Below are positions 1-10,093 of a DNA stretch of 39,296 nt, piece by piece. Numbering within the stretch: position 1 is the first letter of the stretch; every line of letters begins with the position of its first letter. Where the stretch lies: NCBI GenBank assembly GCA_947643415.1, contig CANRWA010000035.1:1-39296 (forward strand), read 5' to 3'. Both the position numbers and the translations under genes were made by a program. Below the pieces are notes generated by a model that was not told the origin of the DNA, made no database searches, and worked only from the letters and a program-made list of their open reading frames with translations. Origin of the DNA: an uncultured Clostridia bacterium (GTDB lineage: Bacteria > Bacillota > Clostridia > Lachnospirales > Lachnospiraceae).

Positions 1-73
1 AGGAGTCAGTATGGGATCCGCCCGCTTTGAAACAAATTTTTAAGCGATTGCCCTGCTTTTTACAAATTTCCTA

Positions 74-102
74 TTGACAATACCACCGCAAGGTGGTATT
101 TT
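74..102 (+). promoter_or_regulatory. Promoter of the hrcA operon, overlapping a perfect hairpin
   Basis: A TTGACA box (74-79) and TATTTT box (97-102) are separated by 17 bases. The spacer is itself a perfect 9-bp stem (79-87 with 92-100) closed by a GCAA loop and followed by a short T run, so the same bases could act as the terminator of an upstream gene. Predicted transcription start is near 109, just ahead of the CIRCE operator. A second TATAAT (159-164) without a clear -35 partner lies closer to hrcA. Confidence 0.6.
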
Positions 103-117
103 AGTTGTAGTCAATGA

Positions 118-144
118 TTAGCACTCTTTTTTGGCGAGTGCTAA
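118..144 (+). promoter_or_regulatory. CIRCE operator (HrcA binding site)
   Basis: Perfect match to the CIRCE consensus: TTAGCACTC (118-126), nine bases, GAGTGCTAA (136-144). CIRCE is the known binding site of HrcA, which is encoded 38 bp downstream, so the operon is expected to be autorepressed and released on heat shock. The site sits just downstream of the predicted transcription start. Confidence 0.97.
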
Positions 145-182
145 CAGAGGCGAAAGCATATAATATCTATATGGAGGAAAGT

Positions 183-1220
183 ATGGAACTGAGTGAGCGC
201 AAACAGAAGATTCTGGAAGCAATCATACGGAATTACATGGAATCCGGTGAGCCGGTAGGTTCCAGAACGGTTTCCAAGTATACGGACCTGAATCTGAGTT
301 CGGCGACGATACGGAATGAGATGGCTGATCTGGAAGAGATGGGCTATATCCTGCAGCCCCATACCTCTGCCGGGCGGATTCCTTCTGACAAGGCATACCG
401 CCTGTATGTGGATACGATGCTGCAGCGGAAGGATCAGGAAGTGGAAGAGATGCGGGAGCTTATGGTAGAGAAGGCAGATAAGATCGATCTTCTGCTGAAG
501 CAGGTGGCGAAGCTTCTGGCACAGAATACCAATTATACTTCTATGGTTACGAAGCCGAAGTATGAGCACAAAAAGATAAAGTTCATACAATTAAACCAGA
601 TTTCGGAAGCCCAGCTCCTGGTGCTGGTCATACTGGACAACAATCATGTCAATAATAAGTTCATTGAACTGGATTCCGGTCTGGATGACGGGGTGGTTGC
701 CCAGATGAATTTTCTTATCAATACAGCGCTGAATGGCCTGGACTTTACGGAGATCAACATGGCGATTATGCAGAAGATCAAGGATCAGGCAGGAGAATAT
801 GTGGATCTTGTTTCCAGCGTACTGGACTGTATCTCTGAAGTGATGTCAGAAGAGGACGATTCGGAGATATTTACTTCTGGCGCCACTAATATTTTAAAGT
901 ATCCAGAGCTTACAGATAAGGAGAATATGACAGAACTTCTCTCCACTTTTGAAGAAAAGCAGATGCTGGCGGCATGGGCGAACGATAAGAGGGCTCCGGC
1001 GACGGAACAGGAACATGGCATACAGGTCTATATCGGGGAGGAATCCCCAGTGGAGTCCATGAAGGACTGCTCTGTAGTGACAGCGACCTATAAGATTGAA
1101 GAGGGTGTATATGGAAAGATCGGCATTGTAGGGCCGAAACGGATGGATTACGAGAAAGTAGTGGGCACCCTGGAGAACTGCATGCAGCAACTGGATGATA
1201 TTTTTAAAAAGAAGACATAG
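183..1220 (+). CDS. hrcA: Heat-inducible transcription repressor HrcA
   Basis: 345-residue repressor of class I heat-shock genes; it binds CIRCE as a dimer and its folding depends on GroEL. The N-terminal winged helix (about residues 1-75) shows family motifs such as SERKQKILEAII, GEPVGSRT and LSSATIRNEMADLEE, followed by LQPHTSAGRIPSDKAYR. The remainder is the GAF-like and dimerisation region, ending with the IGIVGPKRMDYEKVV motif. The ATG at 183 is chosen because GGAGG lies seven bases upstream; an earlier in-frame ATG at 114 would run through the CIRCE site. It is the first gene of a CIRCE-controlled operon and is followed after 52 bp by grpE, the standard Firmicute order. Confidence 0.97.
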   Translation: MELSERKQKILEAIIRNYMESGEPVGSRTVSKYTDLNLSSATIRNEMADLEEMGYILQPHTSAGRIPSDKAYRLYVDTMLQRKDQEVEEMRELMVEKADKIDLLLKQVAKLLAQNTNYTSMVTKPKYEHKKIKFIQLNQISEAQLLVLVILDNNHVNNKFIELDSGLDDGVVAQMNFLINTALNGLDFTEINMAIMQKIKDQAGEYVDLVSSVLDCISEVMSEEDDSEIFTSGATNILKYPELTDKENMTELLSTFEEKQMLAAWANDKRAPATEQEHGIQVYIGEESPVESMKDCSVVTATYKIEEGVYGKIGIVGPKRMDYEKVVGTLENCMQQLDDIFKKKT

Positions 1221-1272
1221 TGCCTGAATACTGGCATATTTTCAGAGATAGCATAGAAAGGTGGAATGTGAA

Positions 1273-1971
1273 GTGGTAGAAGTGAAGAATGAACAGACGC
1301 CGGAGGAGGCAGTGAAGAGCCATGCACCAAAGGAAGAGAAGGAGGTCTCGGAGACTGCGGGATCAGTGAAAGAGAAAGAACCGGAGACGGAGGCTGCCAC
1401 CGAGGTTCAGCAAGAAGAGGAAAAAGAAATACCGGAAGAAAATGAGACCACAGAGGCTGGGGATACAGAAACGAAGGCAGAGGAAGAACCAGTGAAGGAA
1501 AAGAAAAAAGGCCTTAAGAAAAAGCAGAAAAAGGATAAAAAAGACGAGAAAATAGAAGAACTGAATGACCGGCTTATGAGGAATCTGGCAGAATTTGAAA
1601 ATTTCCGCAACCGCTCAGAGAAAGAAAAGAGCGCCATGTTTGATATGGGTGCCAAGTCCATTGTAGAGAAGATACTGCCGGTAGTGGATAATCTGGAGAG
1701 AGGCTTTGACGGTCTTTCAGAAGAAGAGAAAGAATCTCCCTTTGTCAAGGGGATTGAGGCAGTTTACAAGCAGATCCAGACAATGTTTGAAGAAGTTGGC
1801 GTGGTGCCCATTGAGGCAGTCGGGCAGGAGTTTGACCCGAATCTTCACAATGCAGTGATGCATGATGAAGACGATTCGGAGGAGACGAATAAAGTCATCG
1901 AAGAATTTCAGAAGGGTTATCTGTATAAAGACAGCGTAGTAAGGCACAGTATGGTTAAGGTTCTGAACTAA
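1273..1971 (+). CDS. grpE: Nucleotide exchange factor GrpE
   Basis: About 232-residue co-chaperone that releases ADP from DnaK. The first 80 or so residues are very rich in Glu and Lys and probably disordered or coiled coil. The GrpE core follows, with LNDRLMRNLAEFENFRNR, KSIVEKILPVVDNLERG, and the C-terminal beta domain GVVPIEAVGQEFDPNLHNAV and GYLYKDSVVRHSMVKV. There is no ATG; GTG at 1273 is preferred because AGGTGG lies eight bases upstream, though GTG at 1261 is in frame and possible. It lies between hrcA and dnaK (48-bp gap) in the same operon. Confidence 0.96.
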   Translation: MVEVKNEQTPEEAVKSHAPKEEKEVSETAGSVKEKEPETEAATEVQQEEEKEIPEENETTEAGDTETKAEEEPVKEKKKGLKKKQKKDKKDEKIEELNDRLMRNLAEFENFRNRSEKEKSAMFDMGAKSIVEKILPVVDNLERGFDGLSEEEKESPFVKGIEAVYKQIQTMFEEVGVVPIEAVGQEFDPNLHNAVMHDEDDSEETNKVIEEFQKGYLYKDSVVRHSMVKVLN

Positions 1972-3915
<1,944 letters not shown>

Positions 3916-3963
3916 GAAAGACAGTACAACGAATGTTTATTCACTGATAGATTCACTTGTGAG

Positions 3964-3981
3964 TGCTCCTGAAAAGGAGCA
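3964..3981 (+). other. GNRA-type hairpin in the dnaK-dnaJ gap
   Basis: TGCTCCT and AGGAGCA form a perfect 7-bp stem with a GAAA loop, 49 bases after dnaK. No T run follows, so it is not an obvious terminator. It may stabilise the dnaK mRNA 3' end or be a processing point. A second weaker dyad (about 4009-4034, ACTCG paired with CGAGT) follows in the same 168-bp gap, and a TATAAT lies at 4045-4050 without a good -35 box. Confidence 0.5.
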
Positions 3982-4083
3982 TAAAGTAACTGAAATGTGA
4001 CCGAATGTACTCGTGCCCTTTCCGGGGTGCGAGTCATTCGTCTGTATAATGCGCAGAAGGTGAGCGCAAATGGAGGGAAGAAA

Positions 4084-5202
4084 ATGGCGGATAAGCGAGA
4101 TTATTACGAGGTTCTTGGCGTAGACAGGAACGCGGATGACTCTGCTTTGAAAAAGGCATATCGTGTTCTGGCCAAAAAATATCATCCGGATACGAATCCC
4201 GGTGATAAGGAAGCTGAGGCGAAGTTTAAGGAGGCGTCTGAGGCATATGCGGTTCTCAGTGATCCGGATAAAAGGCGTCAGTATGACCAGTTTGGCCATG
4301 CGGCATTTGAAGGTGGTGCTGGCGGGGGCGGATTTTCCGGCATGGATATGGATGACATCTTCGGAAGCTTTGGTGACATCTTTGGCGATCTTTTTGGCGG
4401 CGGGTTTGGCGGAAGAAGCCGCCGGGCAGATCCCAATGCACCACAGCGTGGGGCAAATCTGCGCACTCAGGTGAAGATTACCTTTGAAGAGGCATGCTTT
4501 GGCGTGGAGAAAGAGATTGAGATCCCATCAAAGGTAGAGTGTAAGACCTGTGGCGGTAATGGATGTAAGCCGGGAACACAGCCCGTCACCTGCGGACAAT
4601 GTAACGGCAGGGGGCAGGTGGTACACACGCAGCAGTCCCTGTTTGGCATGGTACAGAATGTCTCAACCTGTCCTGCCTGTGGCGGAACAGGAAAGATCAT
4701 CAAAGAAAAATGTCCGGACTGTCATGGAAATGGCTACACCAGCAAGAAGGAGAAACTGCAGGTTACGATTCCGGCAGGTATCGATCATGGCCAGAGCGTC
4801 CGTCTGCGTGCTAAGGGAGAACCGGGAAAGAATGGTGGTTCCCGTGGCGATCTCCTTGTGGAGGTATATGTGGAGGATCATAAGGAGTTCCAGAGGCATG
4901 ATTATGACATCTATTCCACAGTGAAGATTTCTTATCCGAGAGCTGCCCTTGGCGGTGATATCATTATCCATACCATCGACGGTGATGTGGCATACAATGT
5001 AAAGGCAGGAACACAGACCGGGACGAGAGTCCGTCTCCGTGGTAAAGGTGTACCGTCTCTCCGCAATAAGAAGATGCGGGGCAATCATTACGTGGATCTT
5101 GTTGTTGATGTACCCACCAGTCTTTCCAGGGAGCAGAAGAAGCTTCTGGAGCAGTTGGATGAAAGTTTTGAGAAGAAGGAAAAGAAGAAAAAGAAACTAT
5201 GA
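4084..5202 (+). CDS. dnaJ: Chaperone protein DnaJ (Hsp40)
   Basis: 372-residue type I Hsp40 that delivers substrates to DnaK and stimulates its ATPase. The J domain (about 1-70) carries the HPD triad at residues 34-36. A Gly/Phe-rich linker with repeated FGG motifs follows. The zinc-binding region contains four CxxCxGxG-type motifs ([32 protein letters not shown]), then the C-terminal substrate domains. The ATG at 4084 is chosen for its TGGAGGG ribosome site and because homologues begin at [12 protein letters not shown]; the upstream in-frame extension lacks family similarity. Its stop overlaps the start of the next gene by four bases (ATGA). Confidence 0.97.
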   Translation: MADKRDYYEVLGVDRNADDSALKKAYRVLAKKYHPDTNPGDKEAEAKFKEASEAYAVLSDPDKRRQYDQFGHAAFEGGAGGGGFSGMDMDDIFGSFGDIFGDLFGGGFGGRSRRADPNAPQRGANLRTQVKITFEEACFGVEKEIEIPSKVECKTCGGNGCKPGTQPVTCGQCNGRGQVVHTQQSLFGMVQNVSTCPACGGTGKIIKEKCPDCHGNGYTSKKEKLQVTIPAGIDHGQSVRLRAKGEPGKNGGSRGDLLVEVYVEDHKEFQRHDYDIYSTVKISYPRAALGGDIIIHTIDGDVAYNVKAGTQTGTRVRLRGKGVPSLRNKKMRGNHYVDLVVDVPTSLSREQKKLLEQLDESFEKKEKKKKKL

Positions 5203-5879
5203 ATGAACAGAACTTTGTCGCCAGGATCCGAAGCCTGACATTGCGACGCTGGATCGGAATGGTGTCAGGAAATCTGATCCTGGCAATTGGAATCAGTATC
5301 CTGAAATGGTCCCACACAGGAAACGACCCCTATTCCGGCATGGTCATGGCACTGGCCGATGTGACAGCGGTCAGTTATGGAACGTTTTTAATCTTTTTAA
5401 ATTGTTTTATCTTTCTCATAGAGATCTTGTGGGGAAGAAAATACATTGGACCGGGAACTATCGTGAACTGGTTTCTGCTGGGACCTGTGGTGGATACTTT
5501 CTATCCCTTTGTCTACCGTACATTTGGACCGCCTTCGGCCCTGTGGCAGCAGCTTCTTCTGGCAGTTCTTGGGGTTATTGTGATCAGTTTTGCCTGTTCC
5601 GTCTATCAGACGTCGGATGCCGGCATTGCACCATATGATTCCCTGGCGGTGATCGGGGAAGACCGCACCCCGGTGCCCTATTTCTGGTGCCGTATGTTCT
5701 GTGATGCTGTCTGCGCCCTGGTTTGCTTCCTGGCTGGCGGTGTCGTAGGGATTGGCATGCTATTTTGTGCCTTTGGACTGGGACCAGTCATTGCATTTTT
5801 CAATAAATATTTTTCTGTTCCGGTGCTGCTGGGCCTGGAAGGAACGGAAATGAATGGGAGAGAGAAACGTGAACAATAA
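5199..5879 (+). CDS. YitT/YczE-family integral membrane protein
   Basis: 226-residue hydrophobic protein with about five predicted membrane segments. It has the two related motifs seen in the YitT/YczE/YyaS family, TGNDPYSGM near residue 40 and [11 protein letters not shown] near residue 145, each after a transmembrane helix. The biochemical role of this family is not established; some members are annotated as transporters. Start and dnaJ stop share ATGA, implying translational coupling and heat-shock co-transcription. The 3' end overlaps mtnN by about 11 bp. Confidence 0.8.
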   Translation: MNEQNFVARIRSLTLRRWIGMVSGNLILAIGISILKWSHTGNDPYSGMVMALADVTAVSYGTFLIFLNCFIFLIEILWGRKYIGPGTIVNWFLLGPVVDTFYPFVYRTFGPPSALWQQLLLAVLGVIVISFACSVYQTSDAGIAPYDSLAVIGEDRTPVPYFWCRMFCDAVCALVCFLAGGVVGIGMLFCAFGLGPVIAFFNKYFSVPVLLGLEGTEMNGREKREQ

Positions 5880-6582
5880 AAAAATCATCGGAATCATTGG
5901 TGCCATGGAGGAAGAGGTGGCACGCCTGAAAGAGCAGATGGAAGAGACCGAAGTTACGACAAAGGCTTCCATGGAATTTTGCAAGGGCAGGCTGATGGGA
6001 AAAGAAGTTGTGGTTGTGCGCTCTGGTATTGGAAAAGTGAATGCGGGGATCTGTACCCAGATCCTCGTAGATGAGTATGATGTCTGTGCTGTGGTCAATA
6101 CAGGGATTGCCGGATCGCTGCGGGCAGAGATTGATATCGGGGATATCGTTCTTTCCACGGATGCCCTCCAACACGATATGGAAGCAACTGCATTTGGATA
6201 CCCGGTGGGACAGATCCCCAGGATGGACACCTTGTCTTTTATGGCAGATGCGAAACTAAGGGAAATAGCAAAAGCTGCCTGTGAACGTGTCAATCCGGAG
6301 ATTCATGTGCATGAGGGAAGAGTTGTCAGTGGTGACCAGTTTATCTCTGATAAAGAAAAGAAGAACTGGCTCATTGAGAATTTTCATGGTTACTGTACCG
6401 AGATGGAAGGGGCCGCCATCGCACAGGCTGCATATCTCAACGGAATTCCGTTTCTTATCATCCGTGCTATCTCGGATAAAGCAGATGACAGTGCCCATGA
6501 GGATTATCCGGCCTTCGAGGCGAAAGCCATTACACACTGTGTCAGGCTGACCGCAGCGATCGTGCAGGATTATATAAAATGA
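5869..6582 (+). CDS. mtnN: 5'-methylthioadenosine/S-adenosylhomocysteine nucleosidase
   Basis: About 237-residue nucleosidase that cleaves adenine from methylthioadenosine and S-adenosylhomocysteine, giving S-ribosylhomocysteine, the LuxS substrate. Motifs are IIGIIGAMEEEV (the third Glu, residue 16, matches the catalytic acid/base Glu12 of the E. coli enzyme), VVNTGIAGSL, VSGDQFI, TEMEGAAIAQAAY (ribose-binding Glu) and IRAISDKAD (Asp acting on adenine N7). The start is uncertain: GTG at 5869 follows GGGAGAGAG at a good distance, while an in-frame ATG at 5854 would add five residues. It overlaps the preceding membrane-protein gene, suggesting one operon. A terminator-like hairpin follows. Confidence 0.95.
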   Translation: MNNKKIIGIIGAMEEEVARLKEQMEETEVTTKASMEFCKGRLMGKEVVVVRSGIGKVNAGICTQILVDEYDVCAVVNTGIAGSLRAEIDIGDIVLSTDALQHDMEATAFGYPVGQIPRMDTLSFMADAKLREIAKAACERVNPEIHVHEGRVVSGDQFISDKEKKNWLIENFHGYCTEMEGAAIAQAAYLNGIPFLIIRAISDKADDSAHEDYPAFEAKAITHCVRLTAAIVQDYIK

Positions 6583-6591
6583 ATAGAAAAG

Positions 6592-6632
6592 AAGCCTTCT
6601 GTGGATACTAAAGAAAAACAGGAGGCTTTTTT
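6592..6632 (+). terminator. Terminator-like hairpin that contains the eno ribosome binding site
   Basis: AAGCCTTCTGT (6592-6602) pairs with ACAGGAGGCTT (6618-6628), 11 bp with one G-T pair, followed by a run of six T (6627-6632). The next three bases are the enolase ATG. The downstream arm includes AGGAGG (6620-6625), the enolase Shine-Dalgarno. It therefore looks both like an intrinsic terminator for mtnN and like a structure that hides the eno ribosome site in any read-through RNA. Confidence 0.75.
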
Positions 6633-7931
6633 ATGGAACACAATTATCGAATCAATACAGTACGTGGAAGAGAAATCCTGGATTCCAGGGGAAATCCAAC
6701 GATAGAAGTAGAGGTGGCGCTCTGTGGCGGGGCAAAGGGACGTGCGGCTGTGCCGTCAGGGGCTTCTACAGGCGCCTTTGAGGCGGTGGAGCTGAGAGAC
6801 CCGGAGCTGCCCCGTTATAACGGGCAGGGAGTGAAGAAGGCAGTGGAGAATATAAACGAAACGCTGGGATATGTACTGGAAGGGAAAAACGCACTGAACC
6901 AGGTAGAGATCGATACACTGATGATACGGGAAGATGGTACAAAAAATAAAGCACATTTGGGCGCCAATGCCATATTGGGGACATCCATGGCGGTGGCAAA
7001 GGCAGCGGCAAAAGCAGTAGGCCTTCCTTTATATCAATATCTGGGAGGGACAAATGGAAGGACGCTTCCTGTCCCCATGATGAATATCATCAATGGGGGC
7101 AAACATGCAGACAGTTCACTGACAATACAGGAATTTATGATTATGCCGGTAGGGGCAAAATCTTTCCACAGTTGTCTTGAATGGAGTGCCACAGTATTTC
7201 ATGTGTTGAAAAGACTTCTCCACGATGGCGGCTATGCTACTTCCGTGGGAGATGAGGGTGGGTTTGCACCTCAGCTTGCAGATGATGAAGAGGCGCTTGC
7301 CTTTATTGTGAAGGCAATTGAGAAAGCAGGATACCGTCCGGGAGAGGATTTCGTCATTGCCATGGATGGTGCCAGCACAGAGATGTATGAAGAGGCAGTG
7401 AAGAATAACAGGGCAGGGGACTATCTTTTCTGGAAGTCTGGTGTGTATAAGACAGCGGATGAGATGATCGATTTCTGGACGAAGCTTTGTGATAAATATC
7501 CTGTGTACTCCATTGAGGACGGGCTGGCAGAAGAGGATTGGGCAGGCTGGCAGAAACTGACAGAGAGACTTGGGAACCGCATACAGCTTGTGGGAGATGA
7601 TCTCTTTGTGACAAATACGGAGCGGATCCAGAAAGGGATCAATATGAATACAGGAAATGCGGTGCTGATTAAGCCGAACCAGATCGGTACAGTGACAGAG
7701 ACACTGGAAGCGATCCGCATAACGAAAAATAACCGCTGGCATGCTATCGTCAGCCACCGTTCCGGTGAGACTGAGGACACTACCATAGCGGACATCGCTG
7801 TAGGCCTGAATGCTGGACAGATTAAGACAGGGGCTCCTTCCCGGACTGACCGCGTGGCAAAATACAACCAGTTGCTGCGGATCGAGGAACAGCTTGGCAG
7901 CAGCGCAGAGTTCGGCAGAAACCGGTTATAG
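6633..7931 (+). CDS. eno: Enolase (phosphopyruvate hydratase)
   Basis: 432-residue glycolytic enzyme converting 2-phosphoglycerate to phosphoenolpyruvate, cytosolic and Mg-dependent. The N-terminal region shows [17 protein letters not shown] and [17 protein letters not shown]. The barrel shows [20 protein letters not shown], the [10 protein letters not shown] segment with the catalytic Glu, the metal ligands in FVIAMDGAS and [22 protein letters not shown], the catalytic Lys in [14 protein letters not shown] and the [17 protein letters not shown] loop. Length is normal. AGGAGG lies seven bases before the ATG but inside a terminator-like hairpin. No convincing promoter is visible between mtnN and eno. 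Confidence 0.98.
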   Translation: MEHNYRINTVRGREILDSRGNPTIEVEVALCGGAKGRAAVPSGASTGAFEAVELRDPELPRYNGQGVKKAVENINETLGYVLEGKNALNQVEIDTLMIREDGTKNKAHLGANAILGTSMAVAKAAAKAVGLPLYQYLGGTNGRTLPVPMMNIINGGKHADSSLTIQEFMIMPVGAKSFHSCLEWSATVFHVLKRLLHDGGYATSVGDEGGFAPQLADDEEALAFIVKAIEKAGYRPGEDFVIAMDGASTEMYEEAVKNNRAGDYLFWKSGVYKTADEMIDFWTKLCDKYPVYSIEDGLAEEDWAGWQKLTERLGNRIQLVGDDLFVTNTERIQKGINMNTGNAVLIKPNQIGTVTETLEAIRITKNNRWHAIVSHRSGETEDTTIADIAVGLNAGQIKTGAPSRTDRVAKYNQLLRIEEQLGSSAEFGRNRL

Positions 7932-7960
7932 GAAAGACCACCTTACAGATTGCGGACTTC

Positions 7961-8008
7961 AAAAACAGCCGTTGGACACCTGGAGTTACTCGGTATCCAA
8001 TGGCTGTT
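7961..8008 (-). terminator. Intrinsic terminator overlapping a stop codon
   Basis: On the minus strand a 17-bp stem with two imperfect pairs (8008-7992 with 7980-7964) is followed by a T run (7965-7961). The stop codon of the small minus-strand gene lies in the loop. It lies between the converging eno and the small gene and may serve both. Confidence 0.7.
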
Positions 8009-8315
8009 CTTCTGTCCCATCAACCGGCATTTCAACAGTGGTTTCCCCCTGTTCACTTTCATCGCCTTCTGGTAACTCGGGCTGAACGGTATGAGTGGTA
8101 AATACGCCATCTGCAGGGTCTGTGCATAATACGATCGGTTTATCCATCTGATACTGATAGAACTTTATTATGTTTCCGCTGTATACCCGGAGAGGTTTCC
8201 AGTTGCACAGATCATAATCTTTCTTGTAGGGAAGGTTGTTATAAAATTCATCGTTGGAACCTTTGCCGACATCATATGTCATCAGTTCCTTGGTAAATAA
8301 TTCGATTGGTGTCAT
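7986..8315 (-). CDS. Small protein of unknown function with acidic tail
   Basis: 109 residues, family not recognised. The first 75 residues are mixed and aromatic-rich (NDEFYNNLPYKKDYDLCNWKP, IIKFYQYQ). The last 35 are Glu/Pro/Thr-rich and probably disordered. No signal peptide or membrane helix is seen. It appears to be a real gene because AAGGAGC precedes the ATG at 8315, a good promoter lies 70 bp upstream (8385-8413) and a terminator overlaps its stop. It is a monocistronic unit transcribed toward eno. Confidence 0.7.
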   Translation of the reverse strand: MTPIELFTKELMTYDVGKGSNDEFYNNLPYKKDYDLCNWKPLRVYSGNIIKFYQYQMDKPIVLCTDPADGVFTTHTVQPELPEGDESEQGETTVEMPVDGTEEQPLDTE

Positions 8316-8384
8316 AGTTCAGTTGCTCCTTATTATATGTAATGAATCGTGGTTCAATCGCACAGATAACAATTTTCTAATACC

Positions 8385-8413
8385 ATTATAAGCAATAATA
8401 TGGTGATATGCAA
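8385..8413 (-). promoter_or_regulatory. Sigma-A-type promoter for the small minus-strand gene
   Basis: Reading the minus strand: TTGCAT (8413-8408), 17-base spacer, TATAAT (8390-8385). Expected start near 8378, giving a leader of about 60 bases before the gene at 8315. Confidence 0.7.
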
Positions 8414-8445
8414 TGAAAAAATGTAAAAAACAGTGAGAAAGAACT

Positions 8446-9027
8446 GGAAAGGTTCCTTTTCGTTCCCCAGCCAGGGGAGCCGCTTGATTATGGGGAGCAG
8501 GGCAGCGGTATTGTACTGTCTGTTGTCCTGCATATCGCACCCAACGAAAAATAACTTGTTTCCTTCGGTTGCAAAAGCATTACGCTGCCTTTCGCAAAAC
8601 TCGCTGTCTGCTGGTGTTTTCCTGCCTTTTTGCAGCATAGCCGCCCGCCGGTCCTTATGCACCACCTTTTGTTTCTTATCCCTGCGGGCAGCACCAAAGG
8701 TGCTGATCCATGGAAGGAGCATGCCAAAAATAAATATATTTATTTTCTGGCATCTCCTTTCCATGGACAGATGCCCTGCATCTGCCCGCAGTATACAGGC
8801 ATGATTTTGGTGGTGCATTTGTACCGCTGCGTGGCGGCTTCTAGTGCAAACGTGCTGCAGAGAGGCAGGAAAATACCAGCAGACATCTCAAACAATGCTC
8901 AGGCAGCGTATTTGCAACCGAAGGAAACAAGATTTTTCGGGGTGCGATATAAGGACAGCAGGCAGTACAATACCGCTGCCCTGTTCCATACAGTTAGATG
9001 GCTGGGGAGCGAAAAGTAACTTGGAAG
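8446..9027. repeat. Giant imperfect inverted repeat, arms about 290 bp
   Basis: This gene-free stretch between two outward-facing promoters is symmetrical about 8736/8737, where an 18-base perfect palindrome (8728-8745) forms the centre. Matching blocks recur outward on both arms: CCATGGAA..GGAG, CTGCGGGCAG, TGCACCACC, CCTGCC..TGCAGCA, TTTCCTTCGGTTGCAAA (left 8559-8575, inverted right 8911-8927), GGGCAGCGGTATTGTACTG (left 8499-8517, inverted right 8963-8981) and CGAAAAG next to GGCTGGGGA near the ends. Several short reading frames exist but none has coding support. It could be a large MITE-like element, two inverted copies of one unit, or a long structured RNA. A third diverged single-arm copy lies at 29929-30040. 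Confidence 0.85.
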
Positions 9028-9058
9028 GGCAGTAATACGCCACAAATGCTGTGTTTTG

Positions 9059-9087
9059 TTGACTATTTGCATCCGAGAGATTATAAT
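9059..9087 (+). promoter_or_regulatory. Sigma-A-type promoter for the DHH phosphoesterase operon
   Basis: TTGACT (9059-9064), 17-base spacer, TATAAT (9082-9087). It lies just outside the right arm of the giant inverted repeat, 26 bp before the ATG at 9113. Confidence 0.8.
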
Positions 9088-9112
9088 TGGAGACAGAAAA
9101 AGGAGTTTTGTT

Positions 9113-10093
9113 ATGTTTCTGGATAAATTCAATGCGTTTGAAAAAATATGCATACAGTGCCATGACAATCCGGATGGGGATTCACTGGCGGCTGGTTATG
9201 GTCTGTATACATATTTTAAGGAAATGGGGAAAGCGGTGCGCATGGTCTATAGCGGAGCCAGCCAGATCTCAAAACCGGCTTTGAAACTGATGGTGGAGCG
9301 GCTGGATATTCCGATTGAATATATTAGTGATGCACCGGACTGTGATGTACTGATCACAGCAGACTGTCAGTATGCCGGAGGAAATATTACGGTATTTCCA
9401 GTTCCCAGAGCAGCTATGGTAGACCATCACCCAGTCTGTGTGCCTATCGATGAATGGTGCTGCATTATGGAAGAATATGGGAGCTGCTGTACTGTTGTAT
9501 GGGAACTGATGAGAGAGGTCGGTTTTGATATCAATGGCGACTGGAAGCTGGCGACAGCTCTCTTTTATGGCCTGTACACAGACACAGGGCATTTGTCTGA
9601 GATTTACCACAAGGCAGACAGAGAGATGAGGGATTTTCTGAAAATTGACCGCCCTGTCCTGGATTGTATGATCAATTCGAATATTACACAGAAGGAATTG
9701 CGGATCGCAGGAGAGGCGCTTTCAGATTATTACTACAACAAAGATTATCATTTTGCCATATTCCATACCAAACCCTGTGATCCAAACCTCCTGGGGCTGA
9801 TCAGTGATCTTGGGATTCAGGTTCATCATATTGATCTCTGTGTCGTTTATTGTGAGACCCCTATCGGGTACAAGTTTTCAGTCAGGAGCAATATGAATGA
9901 GGCATATGCCAGTCAGTTGGCAGTGTTTCTTAGTAAAGGACTTGGTTCCGGAGGCGGGCATCTCAATAAAGCGGGGGGCGTGTTATTGAAACACAGATTG
10001 GGGCCAATACAGACAGAGACGGAAATTGAGATGATAATCCGTGAGAAAGTATTGGATTTTGAAAGAAAAGTTAGAGAGGAAGGGAAAGATTGA
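9113..10093 (+). CDS. DHH/DHHA1-family phosphoesterase (NrnA-like)
   Basis: 326-residue member of the DHH superfamily, metal-dependent phosphodiesterases that include NrnA nano-RNases and cyclic-dinucleotide or pAp hydrolases. The DHH domain shows CHDNPDGDSLAAGYGLY (motif I), ITADCQYAGG (motif II), the name-giving MVDHHPVC (motif III) and GLYTDTGHLSE (motif IV). The C-terminal DHHA1 domain ends with GLGSGGGHLNKAGG, the substrate-binding glycine motif. ATG at 9113 has AAGGAG upstream, and a strong promoter precedes it. It is cytosolic by prediction. Its stop overlaps the TTG start of the next gene. Exact substrate cannot be told from sequence. Confidence 0.88.
   Translation: MFLDKFNAFEKICIQCHDNPDGDSLAAGYGLYTYFKEMGKAVRMVYSGASQISKPALKLMVERLDIPIEYISDAPDCDVLITADCQYAGGNITVFPVPRAAMVDHHPVCVPIDEWCCIMEEYGSCCTVVWELMREVGFDINGDWKLATALFYGLYTDTGHLSEIYHKADREMRDFLKIDRPVLDCMINSNITQKELRIAGEALSDYYYNKDYHFAIFHTKPCDPNLLGLISDLGIQVHHIDLCVVYCETPIGYKFSVRSNMNEAYASQLAVFLSKGLGSGGGHLNKAGGVLLKHRLGPIQTETEIEMIIREKVLDFERKVREEGKD

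Noticed and set aside
8354-8818. 154-codon minus-strand frame and several overlapping frames in the giant palindrome
   Set aside because: Their apparent similarity to each other comes from the inverted repeat at DNA level; no single frame spans an arm consistently and none has a convincing long coding signal.
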